From CAZJAH01 sp964544155 (lineage in GTDB: Bacteria; Bacteroidota; Ignavibacteria; Kapaibacteriales; UBA2268), in contig CAZJAH010000030.1 in assembly GCA_964544155.1 (NCBI GenBank), positions 1 to 35,139 on the forward strand: a stretch of DNA of 35,139 nt, read 5' to 3'. The notes under the pieces are model-generated. The model saw nothing but the letters and a program-made list of their open reading frames with translations, searched no databases and was not told the DNA's origin. A program made the translations under genes and the position numbers. Shown here piece after piece: positions 7,692 through 16,328 of the stretch. Positions within the stretch are counted from its first letter, which is position 1. Each line of letters begins with the position of its first letter.

Positions 7692-7715
7692 TAAAGGCTT
7701 AAATAGATCATAAAA

Positions 7716-7745
7716 AAGGCTGCTCATTAAGGGCGGCCTTTTTTA
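7716..7745 (+). terminator. Rho-independent terminator after tpl
   Basis: Stem AAGGCTGC (7716-7723) with GCGGCCTT (7733-7740), one G-U pair, followed by TTTTT. Confidence 0.85.
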
Positions 7746-7877
7746 GTATAGGTTAAACTATAAAACACAATTAATTTTTAGTTTTTATCAATAGTAATAT
7801 ATTTCAAGTATAATGAAAAATATGGCATCCTTCGATCTAAACTATCTATTGATTTTTATTTTTCAAAAGAATTCCTC

Positions 7878-7926
7878 GAAAGCTGTTGGGATATTAAATA
7901 AAAATTGAAAGCTGTTGGGATATTAA
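7878..7926. repeat. 20-bp direct repeat with a 29-bp period
   Basis: GAAAGCTGTTGGGATATTAA occurs at 7878-7897 and again at 7907-7926, separated by nine A/T-rich bases. It lies beside a terminator in a gene-free region. Confidence 0.95.
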
Positions 7927-7932
7927 TAAATA

Positions 7933-7958
7933 AAAGGCTGCCCGCTAAGACAGCCTTT
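7933..7958 (-). terminator. Rho-independent terminator of the S9 peptidase gene
   Basis: Perfect 8-bp stem AAAGGCTG (7933-7940) with CAGCCTTT (7951-7958). On the minus strand the hairpin is followed by TATTTATT, which places it at the end of the S9 peptidase transcript. Confidence 0.75.
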
Positions 7959-7996
7959 GTATAATCATTAAAATCTTACAAGTTCCGGTTAATCTC

Positions 7997-9949
7997 TTAT
8001 TCTTCGCCGGTCAGGAACATTTTTAGGAATAAAGCTACCGATTGAGTGTAAAAGTCTTGGTTGGATTTTTTCCTGAATCCGTGGCCTTCATCTTTTGCCA
8101 TAAGGTACCAGACCTGGCCTTCGTTCTTTCTTATCTCTTCCACCATCTGCTCAGCTTCGGTAACAGGTACCCGTGGATCGTTAAGGCCCTGTACCACGAA
8201 TAAAGGCTTTGTGATATTTTCAGCATGTGTCGTAGGAGAGATATTAATTAAGAATTCCCTCATTTTGGGGTCGCGTTCATCACCGTATTCAACGCGGCGA
8301 AGGTCGCGGCGGTAGTTTTCAGTATTTTCGAGAAATGTAACGAAGTTGGATATACCAACAACGTCAACACCTGCCGCAATCCGGTCGTTGTAATGAGTCA
8401 TCATTGCCAGCACCATGTATCCGCCGTATGATCCGCCAAAAACGCCTACTCTGTCTTCATCAAGTTCAGGCTGCTGAGCTATCCAGTCGAGAAGCTGCCC
8501 GCCGTCTTTAACGGAATTTTCTCTGAGTATACCGTTATCCAGCTTAAGGTAGGTTTTGCCGTATCCGGCGCTTCCGCGTACATTAGGAGCGATAACGGCT
8601 ATACCCAGTTCATTGAGCCAGAACTGGAATGTGGATATAAAACCGGGCCTGAACTGTGCTTCAGGTCCGCCATGGAAAGATATAACTACGGGGAAGGGCC
8701 CGTTGCCTTTCGGTTTATAATAGAAAGCAGGGATCATTCTCTTCTTGCCGTCCACTTCGTCGAATGTCGGGTAGTGGATGATCTCAGGCTCAATGAATTT
8801 CTCCGTATCCAGGCCGCCAACTTCACTGAAAGTCCATTGAGTAATATTGTTATTTTTTAAATTATAAACAAAAACATCTCCGGGGGTTTTGGAGGAATTT
8901 AATCCATAGGCTAATTGATCTCTTCCCGGGTTGAATTCAGCGCCGGAGATAAGCCCTGGCGGGATACCCTGAAGCTTGCTGTACTGGTTATTTTCAGGAT
9001 CCAGCGTATAAATGGTGCTGTTTCCGCCTTCATTTACAAAGAAAGCAATTTTATCACCATCTTCAGATTGAATAATAGAAGATATATCCCAGTCGATATC
9101 ATCGGTTATAAGGGTGTTTTCGCCGCTAGCGAGGTCATGGAAATACAGTTTTTTAAATTCGCCTTCAATATCGCTTGTGAAGTAAATTCCACTGCCGTCA
9201 GCCGCCCAAATTCCGCTTCCCATGGCAATCCTCTCATCGGCTTCAACATCCAGCAGCGGGGTTAATTCACCTGATTCAATATCGAGTATAGAAAGCGAAC
9301 TCTCATTTATTGATATGTAATTGTATATAAGCAATTTATCGGCTTCCGGTGAAAACGAAACCGGCCCCCAGAATCCGCTTGCTTCAAATATCATTTCGGC
9401 GTCTTCGGGATCTTCCATGTCGGCCAGATATATGTCATAGTGCTGGCCTGTCCTTTTCGTTGAAACATAAGCGAACCTGTCGCCATCTCGTGACCATAAA
9501 TAACTCATATTACGCGAATTGCCGTCGGTAAGCATCTTATATGAACCGTCTCTCATATCAAAATAATATATCTGATAGAGCTCATTTCCGCCTATATCCT
9601 TGCTAAAGAGAAAGCCCTGTTCCTCGGATTCCGGCCTTACTGATATACCTGCTATCGGCTCATCGAAAAATGTGAGCTGCTTTCTGGCGCCGCCCGCTTT
9701 TTCAATATAGTGTACCTGGCTGGTTTCGCCGAAGCGGGTGGTTATGAATAAGCCTTCGCCGCGCGCGTCCCAACCGGCAAATCCCGCAGATCGGGTATTC
9801 TGGTATTGCATCAGACGATTTTTCAGTGTTTGCGGTATCTCAGGTACGTTTTCAATTACCAGGTTACCGACTTCCTTCCTGTCTACCTGTGAAAAGGCGC
9901 TTGTTGTAAAAATCAGTAGTAAAATAAGCTTAGTGAATAATTTCCTCAT
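7997..9949 (-). CDS. Exported S9 family peptidase (prolyl oligopeptidase / acylaminoacyl peptidase type)
   Basis: 650 residues. An N-terminal signal peptide (MRKLFTKLILLLIFTTSAFS, cut before QVD) indicates a periplasmic or secreted enzyme. Residues 60-380 form a seven-bladed-type propeller with PD40-like units (LWSRDGDRFAYVSTKR, GIWAADGSGIYFTSD). The C-terminal alpha/beta-hydrolase domain has oxyanion HGGPEAQFRP, nucleophile Ser507 in FGGSYGGYM, Asp591 in VVQGLNDPRVPV and His623 in DEGHGF, so the catalytic triad is complete. The family cleaves oligopeptides after proline or releases acylated or dipeptide ends; the exact specificity is not readable. It is monocistronic, convergent with tpl, and ends at a clear terminator. 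Confidence 0.93.
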   Translation of the reverse strand: MRKLFTKLILLLIFTTSAFSQVDRKEVGNLVIENVPEIPQTLKNRLMQYQNTRSAGFAGWDARGEGLFITTRFGETSQVHYIEKAGGARKQLTFFDEPIAGISVRPESEEQGFLFSKDIGGNELYQIYYFDMRDGSYKMLTDGNSRNMSYLWSRDGDRFAYVSTKRTGQHYDIYLADMEDPEDAEMIFEASGFWGPVSFSPEADKLLIYNYISINESSLSILDIESGELTPLLDVEADERIAMGSGIWAADGSGIYFTSDIEGEFKKLYFHDLASGENTLITDDIDWDISSIIQSEDGDKIAFFVNEGGNSTIYTLDPENNQYSKLQGIPPGLISGAEFNPGRDQLAYGLNSSKTPGDVFVYNLKNNNITQWTFSEVGGLDTEKFIEPEIIHYPTFDEVDGKKRMIPAFYYKPKGNGPFPVVISFHGGPEAQFRPGFISTFQFWLNELGIAVIAPNVRGSAGYGKTYLKLDNGILRENSVKDGGQLLDWIAQQPELDEDRVGVFGGSYGGYMVLAMMTHYNDRIAAGVDVVGISNFVTFLENTENYRRDLRRVEYGDERDPKMREFLINISPTTHAENITKPLFVVQGLNDPRVPVTEAEQMVEEIRKNEGQVWYLMAKDEGHGFRKKSNQDFYTQSVALFLKMFLTGEE

Positions 9950-10061
9950 CCTTTACCTCTTAAAAATATTGCAATAATTAAAGCCTGTTAATCTTCATAC
10001 ATTAGCATAGCCTTATTTACGAACTTAATATAAGTTTATTAGTTATTACCGGAATAAATAA

Positions 10062-10481
10062 ATGGCAATAAAAAACTATTCTTTCGGCATTTCCACAAAA
10101 GGATTTACCGACATACGCGATATTAGCGAAAAAGTTCTTGAATTCATAAATTATTCAGGAATCAAAAACGGAAGTGTTTTGGTATATTCACCCGGTTCCA
10201 CTTGCGGTATTACCACCCTGGAATTCGAACCCGGCTGCGTAAGAGACTTAAAGCAGTACTTTGAGCGGGCCGCACCCGAAGATGACAACTATGCACATAA
10301 TGAACGCTGGGGCGACGGTAACGGGTTTTCGCATGTAAGGGCTGCCATGACTAAATCATTTTTTCAGTTCCCTGTTATTGATTCAATACCCGTACTCGGA
10401 ACCTGGCAGCAGATCATTTTTATAGATTTTGATAATAAATCGAGAAACAGAGAAATAATTGTACAAATTCAGGGAGAATAA
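10062..10481 (+). CDS. YjbQ/UPF0047 family protein
   Basis: A 139-residue single-domain protein. The family pattern is complete: GSVLVYSPGSTCGITTLEF, ERAAPEDDNYAHNERWGDGN, FSHVRAAMTKSFFQFPV, and VLGTWQQIIFIDFDNKSRNREI. Some members show a weak thiamine-phosphate-synthase activity in E. coli, but the physiological function is unknown. It is usually a small trimeric cytoplasmic protein. The DinB-like gene begins 13 bases after its stop, so the two are likely cotranscribed. Confidence 0.9.
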   Translation: MAIKNYSFGISTKGFTDIRDISEKVLEFINYSGIKNGSVLVYSPGSTCGITTLEFEPGCVRDLKQYFERAAPEDDNYAHNERWGDGNGFSHVRAAMTKSFFQFPVIDSIPVLGTWQQIIFIDFDNKSRNREIIVQIQGE

Positions 10482-10494
10482 TTCAGAGGTGAAC

Positions 10495-10941
10495 ATGAAA
10501 GACCATTTTTTAAAAATATTCGATCACGATGCTGAAGCAAATAATAAAATTCTAAAGATACTCAGAGGCTCAAAGGGAATTCCTGAAAAAGCCCGCGCCA
10601 TATTCAGGAACACAATTCTTACCCAGCAAATGTGGATTGACAGAATTACAAATGGCGAATCCTCCGTGAATACGGCCGGGCCGCTGCCCGAATCATTATG
10701 GCAGAGGCAGATGAATGAGAACTACCTGCAAATAAGTGAATATACACGAAATACTTCGGATATGTATGAGCTTGTGGAATTCACTGACAGCGAAGGAATT
10801 GGAGCGAGGCTATATCTCAAAGATATTCTGCATCACCTTATTATTCGCTCCGGCTATAACAGAGGCATTATTATATCAGTAATGAATAAACGTGCGGAAA
10901 CAATACTCGAAATCGACTATATTTATTATTTAAGGAAATAA
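10495..10941 (+). CDS. DinB-like four-helix protein with lost metal ligands
   Basis: 148 residues from ATG 10495, directly after AGAGGTGAAC; earlier in-frame starts would overlap the upstream gene. The helical layout fits DinB/YfiT proteins: FDHDAEANNKILKILRG as helix 1, TILTQQMWIDRITNGE as helix 2, and LKDILHHLIIRSGYNRG as the signature region. Where most members have H-x3-H-x3-H-R-G for a metal ion, this protein keeps His114 but has Arg118 and Asn122, and the helix 2 His is also missing. It is probably a metal-free paralogue. The function is unknown. Confidence 0.65.
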   Translation: MKDHFLKIFDHDAEANNKILKILRGSKGIPEKARAIFRNTILTQQMWIDRITNGESSVNTAGPLPESLWQRQMNENYLQISEYTRNTSDMYELVEFTDSEGIGARLYLKDILHHLIIRSGYNRGIIISVMNKRAETILEIDYIYYLRK

Positions 10942-11057
10942 TGATCTCAAGCAGGTAAAAAATATGCATAAATAAAAAATCCTGCCATGATTAATTAAAT
11001 CAAATTTATTAATATTGCTTTTAAATTTGAAACAAATATTAAAATCCGGTTATATTC

Positions 11058-13766
11058 ATGGAAGGTAGATCATTTATTGTGAAAGGAAGATCATCTATAG
11101 AAGCTCTAACGGGCTGCTTTTTGTTATTGGCAATAGCGCTGCTGGTTAATTCATGCGCTTCGATAAACGCTGATAAGCAGCTTCCGCCGGGTAATGCTGC
11201 AGGAATCAATACAAGGCAGAACGAAACTGCCCCGGCGCAGGGGATAGCAAAAGAAGAAAACGCCGATCCATGCTTTTATGAGAATATAGCCATGCCGGCG
11301 GATACTAATTTCGGGATTAAGAATTCCGTTGACTATTTCGAGGAAATTTCCGGATTTGATACCGGGAACCAGCTCGACGCGGTTTACTTCATGACAGAGA
11401 ATGAAGGCTTTTTTTCATACTCGCACCCGCCGGCCGAATTTCTTTCAGAACTGAATAAATTCCCCGTGAAAGGCGTCGTCGGGGGCACGGATATTTTCTA
11501 TTTTAATTACGAAAAAGGCAGGAATGAGGTACACAATCTCGGCGACAGCCTTAATACAAAATTCTGGGATTCACATGCCTACGGCGTTGAGGATGCCTCT
11601 GGGAACGTTCTTCTTATCTGGGCTTCAGACCGTCCGGATTATCTCACAGGATTCGGTTCGCCCTTTTCTAAGCATAACAGGCTTTTGGGTGATGACACAT
11701 TAAAGGGCAATACGGACCTTTATTACGCGTTCCGCTCACCGGAAGGCAAGTGGGGCAGGCCCCGTAACTTTGCCGAACTAGGATATGGCATTAATTCCGA
11801 AAAAAATGATGAAACTCCCTTCCTTTACTGCCTGTGTCATCACACAAAACTGCTGTTCTCCTCTAACAGGGGAAATGATGATTACGGAGACTATGATATC
11901 TATATGGCGGATGTTGCCATCGACATGCAAAAACAAGAGATTAAGGTGCTATCCGCGCCCCGTATGCTTGATAAAGGCGAAAACCGGATAAATACTACCG
12001 CGAAAGAGTTTTTCCCTTTCATTCCAAAGCCCTATCCTGATTTTTCGGATACGTCAGCAGTGCATTATATTTATTTTTCATCAGACCGCTACAGGAAAAA
12101 TCCCCCTGAGAAAGGCTCAAATTCAGATAATTCAGACTTTGAAAATATCGGCGGCTTCGATTTTTATAAATTTCCTTTTAGTGAACCCTGCCGCGCGCCG
12201 TTCATCAATTATGAACTGGCCATAGTAGATACTCTGAATCCGGGCCGGCCTGTTAAGAAGCCACTGCTGCAGGTATTCGACGGCAGCACGGGTGATGTCC
12301 GCCCGTTTGAAAGCCGCAAAGCTTCCATGACTTTGCGTTACGGCAGAAAGTATCATGCAGAAGGCCAGTCACTTTTTAATGATATTGAATGTGAAGGAAA
12401 GGAGAAAACAATATCTAATTACGCCCTAATGGAAATCCTCGAAAAAGAACCTGAAATAATTTCGCGTGAAGTGGCCACAAAAGTCGATACTGTCCTGCCC
12501 CTCAGAACGGTAACTATTACCGATACATTGATTAAAAACATCCGCTATCCAATTGAAAAGATCGGCAGCCTTCAGCCGGAAGAAGGCCAGAATATACTAT
12601 CAATCGAAACAGAGAATGACAGCATTCACATTGTCATGCGCGAAATAAAAACAAGGGATAGCGTTATTTCCGAAAGGAAAACCACAATAAAGAAAAATAT
12701 AACAGTTTATGATACAACCAGGATCTTCGATACAATTTATCACCCCTCTTATCAGGTGATGAAAGCATCTAAGCTTACACTGCGGGGCGGCTATTTTCCC
12801 ACAAAAATGCCGCTCATGGATACGCTGATTTATGACACAGTGTTTGTTTATCCGGATTACTATTACTTTCCGCCATGCCGCTGGGAGTATATCAATCATC
12901 TGGACGAATACAGGCGCAATATACCATACTTTATGACTGGCTTCTGGGAAGTTAATACCCCCGAAAACCTGAGCAATCATCTTACTGAACTAAAAAAATT
13001 CAGATACAGGGATGCCTCATTTATTGAGCTGCACCCTGAAAACCAGTACTTTGGCTATGAGCGCGGTACCCTGGATGATGAGGCAAAGGAAGCCCGCCTC
13101 CGGAAATACCGCAACAGGGCATGGGAATACAGTAAATTTGCGGAAACGGTCGATCAGAACCTGAAAGAAATGGCTCACCAGATCGCCGGCGAAATCCTGC
13201 CATCGTTCGACAGCCTCGAAAAGAAAGCGCCCGAGCTCAACAGCAGGCTTTTCATTCAAATAGAGGGCTATAGCGACATCAGGCCTATCAAGAGAGGTGA
13301 ATTTATAAGCGATGAAGCGGTATTCTATATTGCAGGAGAATTTGATAATTCGATTAATACCGTCAATATGGAAACTGTATCCATAGCGCCGGGAGAATCT
13401 CTCGTAGGTACTGATAACAGGAAGTTGTCGGCACTAAGAGCATATTTCGGGTATAAAGACCTTTATGAAAGACTCATGGAATATGAGCTCTTCAGGAAAT
13501 ACGTGGAAAGTGAGCTTGTGCTTACAAGCACAAACATCAGTAATGAAAATGACTTCTACGAAAGGCTGGAAGATGCCAAAGTGGTGATACTTGTTAATGG
13601 TAAGCAAATAGACCCCTCGGTGGAATTTGAGATACCGGGCTATGTGGGCAAGGAAGGCGACTACAGGGAACTTGATGCCGTAAGGAGGATTAACGTAATT
13701 ATCAAACGTTTGGAATACAGAAATGGCGGCCTGCAAAACCCGCCCTGCTGCCGGGAAGTGGATTAG
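11058..13766 (+). CDS. Large lipoprotein with PD40 propeller units and a diverged OmpA-like C-terminus
   Basis: 902 residues. A hydrophobic segment ends in LLVNSC, so Cys33 is the probable lipidation site. Residues 90-390 contain PD40-type propeller units: KLLFSSNRGNDDYGDYDIYM and YIYFSSDRYR followed by GGFDFYKFP. A long middle region (about 470-620) is rich in short threonine/aspartate strands (VDTVLPLRTVTITDT). Near residues 740-900, LFIQIEGYSDIRPI and NRKLSALRAY resemble the OmpA peptidoglycan-binding domain but with a long insert. The combination resembles the propeller/OmpA part of PorE-like envelope proteins, without visible TPRs. A role at the outer membrane or cell wall is inferred. 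The first codons hold an imperfect 21-base duplication; a GTG at 11079 is an alternative start. Confidence 0.75.
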   Translation: MEGRSFIVKGRSSIEALTGCFLLLAIALLVNSCASINADKQLPPGNAAGINTRQNETAPAQGIAKEENADPCFYENIAMPADTNFGIKNSVDYFEEISGFDTGNQLDAVYFMTENEGFFSYSHPPAEFLSELNKFPVKGVVGGTDIFYFNYEKGRNEVHNLGDSLNTKFWDSHAYGVEDASGNVLLIWASDRPDYLTGFGSPFSKHNRLLGDDTLKGNTDLYYAFRSPEGKWGRPRNFAELGYGINSEKNDETPFLYCLCHHTKLLFSSNRGNDDYGDYDIYMADVAIDMQKQEIKVLSAPRMLDKGENRINTTAKEFFPFIPKPYPDFSDTSAVHYIYFSSDRYRKNPPEKGSNSDNSDFENIGGFDFYKFPFSEPCRAPFINYELAIVDTLNPGRPVKKPLLQVFDGSTGDVRPFESRKASMTLRYGRKYHAEGQSLFNDIECEGKEKTISNYALMEILEKEPEIISREVATKVDTVLPLRTVTITDTLIKNIRYPIEKIGSLQPEEGQNILSIETENDSIHIVMREIKTRDSVISERKTTIKKNITVYDTTRIFDTIYHPSYQVMKASKLTLRGGYFPTKMPLMDTLIYDTVFVYPDYYYFPPCRWEYINHLDEYRRNIPYFMTGFWEVNTPENLSNHLTELKKFRYRDASFIELHPENQYFGYERGTLDDEAKEARLRKYRNRAWEYSKFAETVDQNLKEMAHQIAGEILPSFDSLEKKAPELNSRLFIQIEGYSDIRPIKRGEFISDEAVFYIAGEFDNSINTVNMETVSIAPGESLVGTDNRKLSALRAYFGYKDLYERLMEYELFRKYVESELVLTSTNISNENDFYERLEDAKVVILVNGKQIDPSVEFEIPGYVGKEGDYRELDAVRRINVIIKRLEYRNGGLQNPPCCREVD
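11060..11101. repeat. Imperfect 21-bp tandem duplication at the start of the large lipoprotein gene
   Basis: GAAGGTAGATCATTTATTG and AAAGGAAGATCATCTATAG follow each other in frame, giving GRSFI and GRSSI in the protein just before its signal sequence. Confidence 0.6.
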
Positions 13767-13907
13767 AATTCAGTAGAATATCATAATCAGCGTTCATATG
13801 CGTTTTATGGCATTTTGGCAGCAATTTAAAAATTATTTATTGAATAAACTCAATAAAATCAGAATAGAATAAGTCTATATTCAGATGAGAATAAAACATA
13901 ATAAAAA

Positions 13908-14957
13908 ATGATTGCCTTACTTGCATATTTATTTCTGGCGCTTATTGTTTCTTTCTTGTGCTCGATTATGGAATCGGTGCTGCTTTCCACACCGCAGTCT
14001 TTTCTGATTGTTAAGCTCGAAAAGGGCCACAAATGGGCAAAACACTTTATTGAACTGAAGATCAATATAGATAAGCCATTATCTGCAATACTTTCTTTGA
14101 ATACCGTAGCTCATACCATTGGCGCGGCGGGTGTAGGCGCTCAGGCAGTGAAAGTATTCGGCGAAGCATATTTCGGGATGATTTCCGCTATCCTTACGAT
14201 TATGATACTCGTTTTCACAGAGATAATCCCCAAAACAATCGGCTCAAAGTTCTGGCGTAATTTAACCATGCCTACTTATTACACAATCAAGGGCATGATA
14301 ATTATTACATATCCTCTGGTTGTTTTGTCATCATTTATCACGAAACTATTTTCAGGCAGTTTAAAGGAAAAAACCACCAGCAGAGAAGAAATTGCCGCGC
14401 TGGCAAGCATTGGCACAGACGAAGGGTTATTCTCGGATAAGGAGAATAAGATAATTCAGAACATACTGAAGCTGCGAAATGTAAAAGTCACCGAGATAAT
14501 GACCCCAAGGGTAGTTGTGGCCATGGCGGATGAAAACTTATCCCTGAATGACTTTCTGAAGAACAAGGACTATCTGAAGTTTTCACGCATACCAGTTTAT
14601 TCCGGCGATGACACAAATATCACAGGATATGTATTTAGGCAGAAGGTTTTCGAAAAGCTTGCCGAGGACAGGCACGAGCTAAAGCTTAAAGATATAAAGC
14701 GAGATATAGTCGTAGTGCCTGATACCGCAATGATATTCTCTCTATGGGAAAAACTTATTGAAAAGAAAGAGCACATTGCTCTCATAATTGACGAGTTCGG
14801 CGGACTGGACGGTATCGTAACGATGGAAGATATTATCGAAACCCTCCTCGGCCTTGAAATACTCGATGAAAAGGATACCATAACAGATATGCAGAAGTAC
14901 GCCCGTGAAAGATGGAAAACACGCCAGGCCAAATATAACTACCTTGATAAGTTGTGA
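13908..14957 (+). CDS. CNNM/CorC-type membrane protein (DUF21 plus CBS pair)
   Basis: 349 residues. The N-terminal DUF21 membrane domain (1-165) has about four hydrophobic segments, with SIMESVLLSTP near the start and FTEIIPKTIG at residue 105, both characteristic. A linker TSREEIAALASIGTDEGLFS leads into the CBS pair (about 195-315) with VTEIMTPRVVV and LIIDEFGGLDGIVTMEDIIE. The usual C-terminal CorC_HlyC domain is missing; the protein ends about 30 residues after the CBS pair. The family is linked to magnesium or cobalt efflux and resistance in the inner membrane. The substrate is not readable here. Confidence 0.9.
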   Translation: MIALLAYLFLALIVSFLCSIMESVLLSTPQSFLIVKLEKGHKWAKHFIELKINIDKPLSAILSLNTVAHTIGAAGVGAQAVKVFGEAYFGMISAILTIMILVFTEIIPKTIGSKFWRNLTMPTYYTIKGMIIITYPLVVLSSFITKLFSGSLKEKTTSREEIAALASIGTDEGLFSDKENKIIQNILKLRNVKVTEIMTPRVVVAMADENLSLNDFLKNKDYLKFSRIPVYSGDDTNITGYVFRQKVFEKLAEDRHELKLKDIKRDIVVVPDTAMIFSLWEKLIEKKEHIALIIDEFGGLDGIVTMEDIIETLLGLEILDEKDTITDMQKYARERWKTRQAKYNYLDKL

Positions 14958-15274
14958 TTATTAATTGAGAATATTTTGGTAAGAATCTATCACCCAAAGC
15001 CTTATATAAAAGCATTCTCGCGATAAATTCATCACTCAAAATAATATGAAAATTGACATACAATTCATAAATTATATTAGATGTACATTGATATTAGTTA
15101 ATCAGTTATATTGATGAACTCTTTAGTGAGGTAGTAATGTCAGAATTGTTCGAAATTAATTGTATCCTCATTGTTTAATTGAATAATTAATTTAAGGATT
15201 ATTCAAGAATCAATGATTTTTAATTGCCTGCCAAGTATATGTATTAAATAACTGAGAAGGGTTTTATGTTTTAA
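14958..15274. other. Gene-free AT-rich region between the CNNM gene and mazG
   Basis: No gene of normal size is visible. One mini-ORF (15137-15178, 13 codons, MSELFEINCILIV) follows a GAGG ribosome-like site by five bases. It could be a leader, a gene remnant or chance. The region ends at a repeat element beside the mazG stop. Confidence 0.6.
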
Positions 15275-15316
15275 CACCATTCATAATTCACCATTTACCA
15301 TTCACAATTAATCATT
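15275..15316. repeat. AATTCACCATTCAT-type repeat at gene 3' end (copy 2)
   Basis: About 40 bases of TTCA(T/C)(A/C)ATT units that touch the stop codon of mazG (minus strand). 15275-15295 is identical to 5276-5296. Orientation relative to the upstream gene is the same as in copy 1. Confidence 0.75.
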
Positions 15317-16133
15317 CTTTTCCCTTTGCTTCGTCCCAGAGGGCGTCCATCTCGGCCAGGGACATTTCTTTCAGATCGCGGTTCATTTCTTTGGCTTTGG
15401 CTTCTATGTATTCAAATCGTTTAGTGAACTTTTCATTTGCGAACTGTAGGGCTTCTTCGGGCACTATATCCTCGTGGCGTGCCGCATTCACCAAGGCGAA
15501 GATGAAATCACCGAATTCACCGCGTATTTTGACGTGGTCGCCCTTATCCAACTCTACTTTCAGTTCGGCGAGTTCTTCCTCAACTTTTTCCCAGACTCCG
15601 TTTTTATCCTCCCAGTCGAATCCCACACGAGATGCTTTGTGCTGAATCCTTTCTGCGCGAAGCAGAGCCGGCAGGGCTTTTGGTACACCTTCGAGGGCTG
15701 ATTTCTTGCCTTCCTTTTTTTTGAGCTGCTCCCAGTTAATCATAACTTCTTCATCATTCTTCACGCTGACTTCGCCAAAAACATGCGGGTGTCGGGAAAC
15801 CATTTTATCTCTGATCTTTACAATCACATCCTTGAGGTTGAAGGCATTCCTTTCTTCCGCCATTATGGCATGCATAACAATATGCAGCAGCAAATCGCCC
15901 AGCTCTTTCGAGAATTCGTCATCATCCTTACTGTGTATGGCCTCTATGGTTTCGTAAGCTTCTTCAATCATAAGGTGAGCTATGGATTCGTTTGTTTGTT
16001 TGCTGTCCCAGGGACATTCCCTCCTGAGTATCCTGACTATTTCAATAAAAGCTTCAAATTGGTCAAGTACGCTATCGGAGTTGTCAGGCCCGGGTACGGG
16101 TATATTTTTCGCTGCCATAATAATCTCATTCAT
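15312..16133 (-). CDS. mazG: Nucleoside triphosphate pyrophosphohydrolase MazG
   Basis: 273 residues, close to the E. coli length of 263. It hydrolyses NTPs and dNTPs to the monophosphate and pyrophosphate, in the cytoplasm. Two tandem MazG domains are visible. The first has CPWDSKQTNESIA, EEAYETIEAI (Glu57/58/61) and KELGDLLLHIVMHA (Glu77, Asp80), the magnesium site. It is followed by RHPHVFGE. The second has RVGFDWEDKNGVWEKVEEEL and EFGDFIFALVNAAR (Glu206, Asp209). The start may be ATG 16133 or ATG 16118; neither has a strong ribosome site. It stands alone on its strand. Confidence 0.95.
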   Translation of the reverse strand: MNEIIMAAKNIPVPGPDNSDSVLDQFEAFIEIVRILRRECPWDSKQTNESIAHLMIEEAYETIEAIHSKDDDEFSKELGDLLLHIVMHAIMAEERNAFNLKDVIVKIRDKMVSRHPHVFGEVSVKNDEEVMINWEQLKKKEGKKSALEGVPKALPALLRAERIQHKASRVGFDWEDKNGVWEKVEEELAELKVELDKGDHVKIRGEFGDFIFALVNAARHEDIVPEEALQFANEKFTKRFEYIEAKAKEMNRDLKEMSLAEMDALWDEAKGKE

Positions 16134-16262
16134 TTAACTTATCAACTGATACAAAATTAATAAATAATACCAAACTAATAGTTTATTGGCAGTTAATTAA
16201 CCTGTCAAAGCAATTTTCTTTTAATAAAATGCCAATATTTTCTTAATTTTGCTATTCACGTT

Positions 16263-16291
16263 TTTGTGTATTGTAAGTTAATTTATTTTAG
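16263..16291 (+). promoter_or_regulatory. Possible FCB-type promoter upstream of the SDR gene
   Basis: TTTG at 16263-16266 and TATTTTAG at 16284-16291, 17 bases apart, about 37 bases before the start codon. Spacing is shorter than the usual 19-21, so this is a weak match. Confidence 0.3.
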
Positions 16292-16328
16292 CTTACGCTC
16301 TATTAATAAATAAGGAAAAGGTAACAGC

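Larger units (their letters stand above)
7746..7996. other. AT-rich intergenic region with a direct repeat
   Basis: No gene is visible between the convergent tpl and S9 peptidase genes. It holds a 20-base direct repeat (7878-7926) and the terminator of the minus-strand peptidase gene (7933-7958). Confidence 0.7.
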
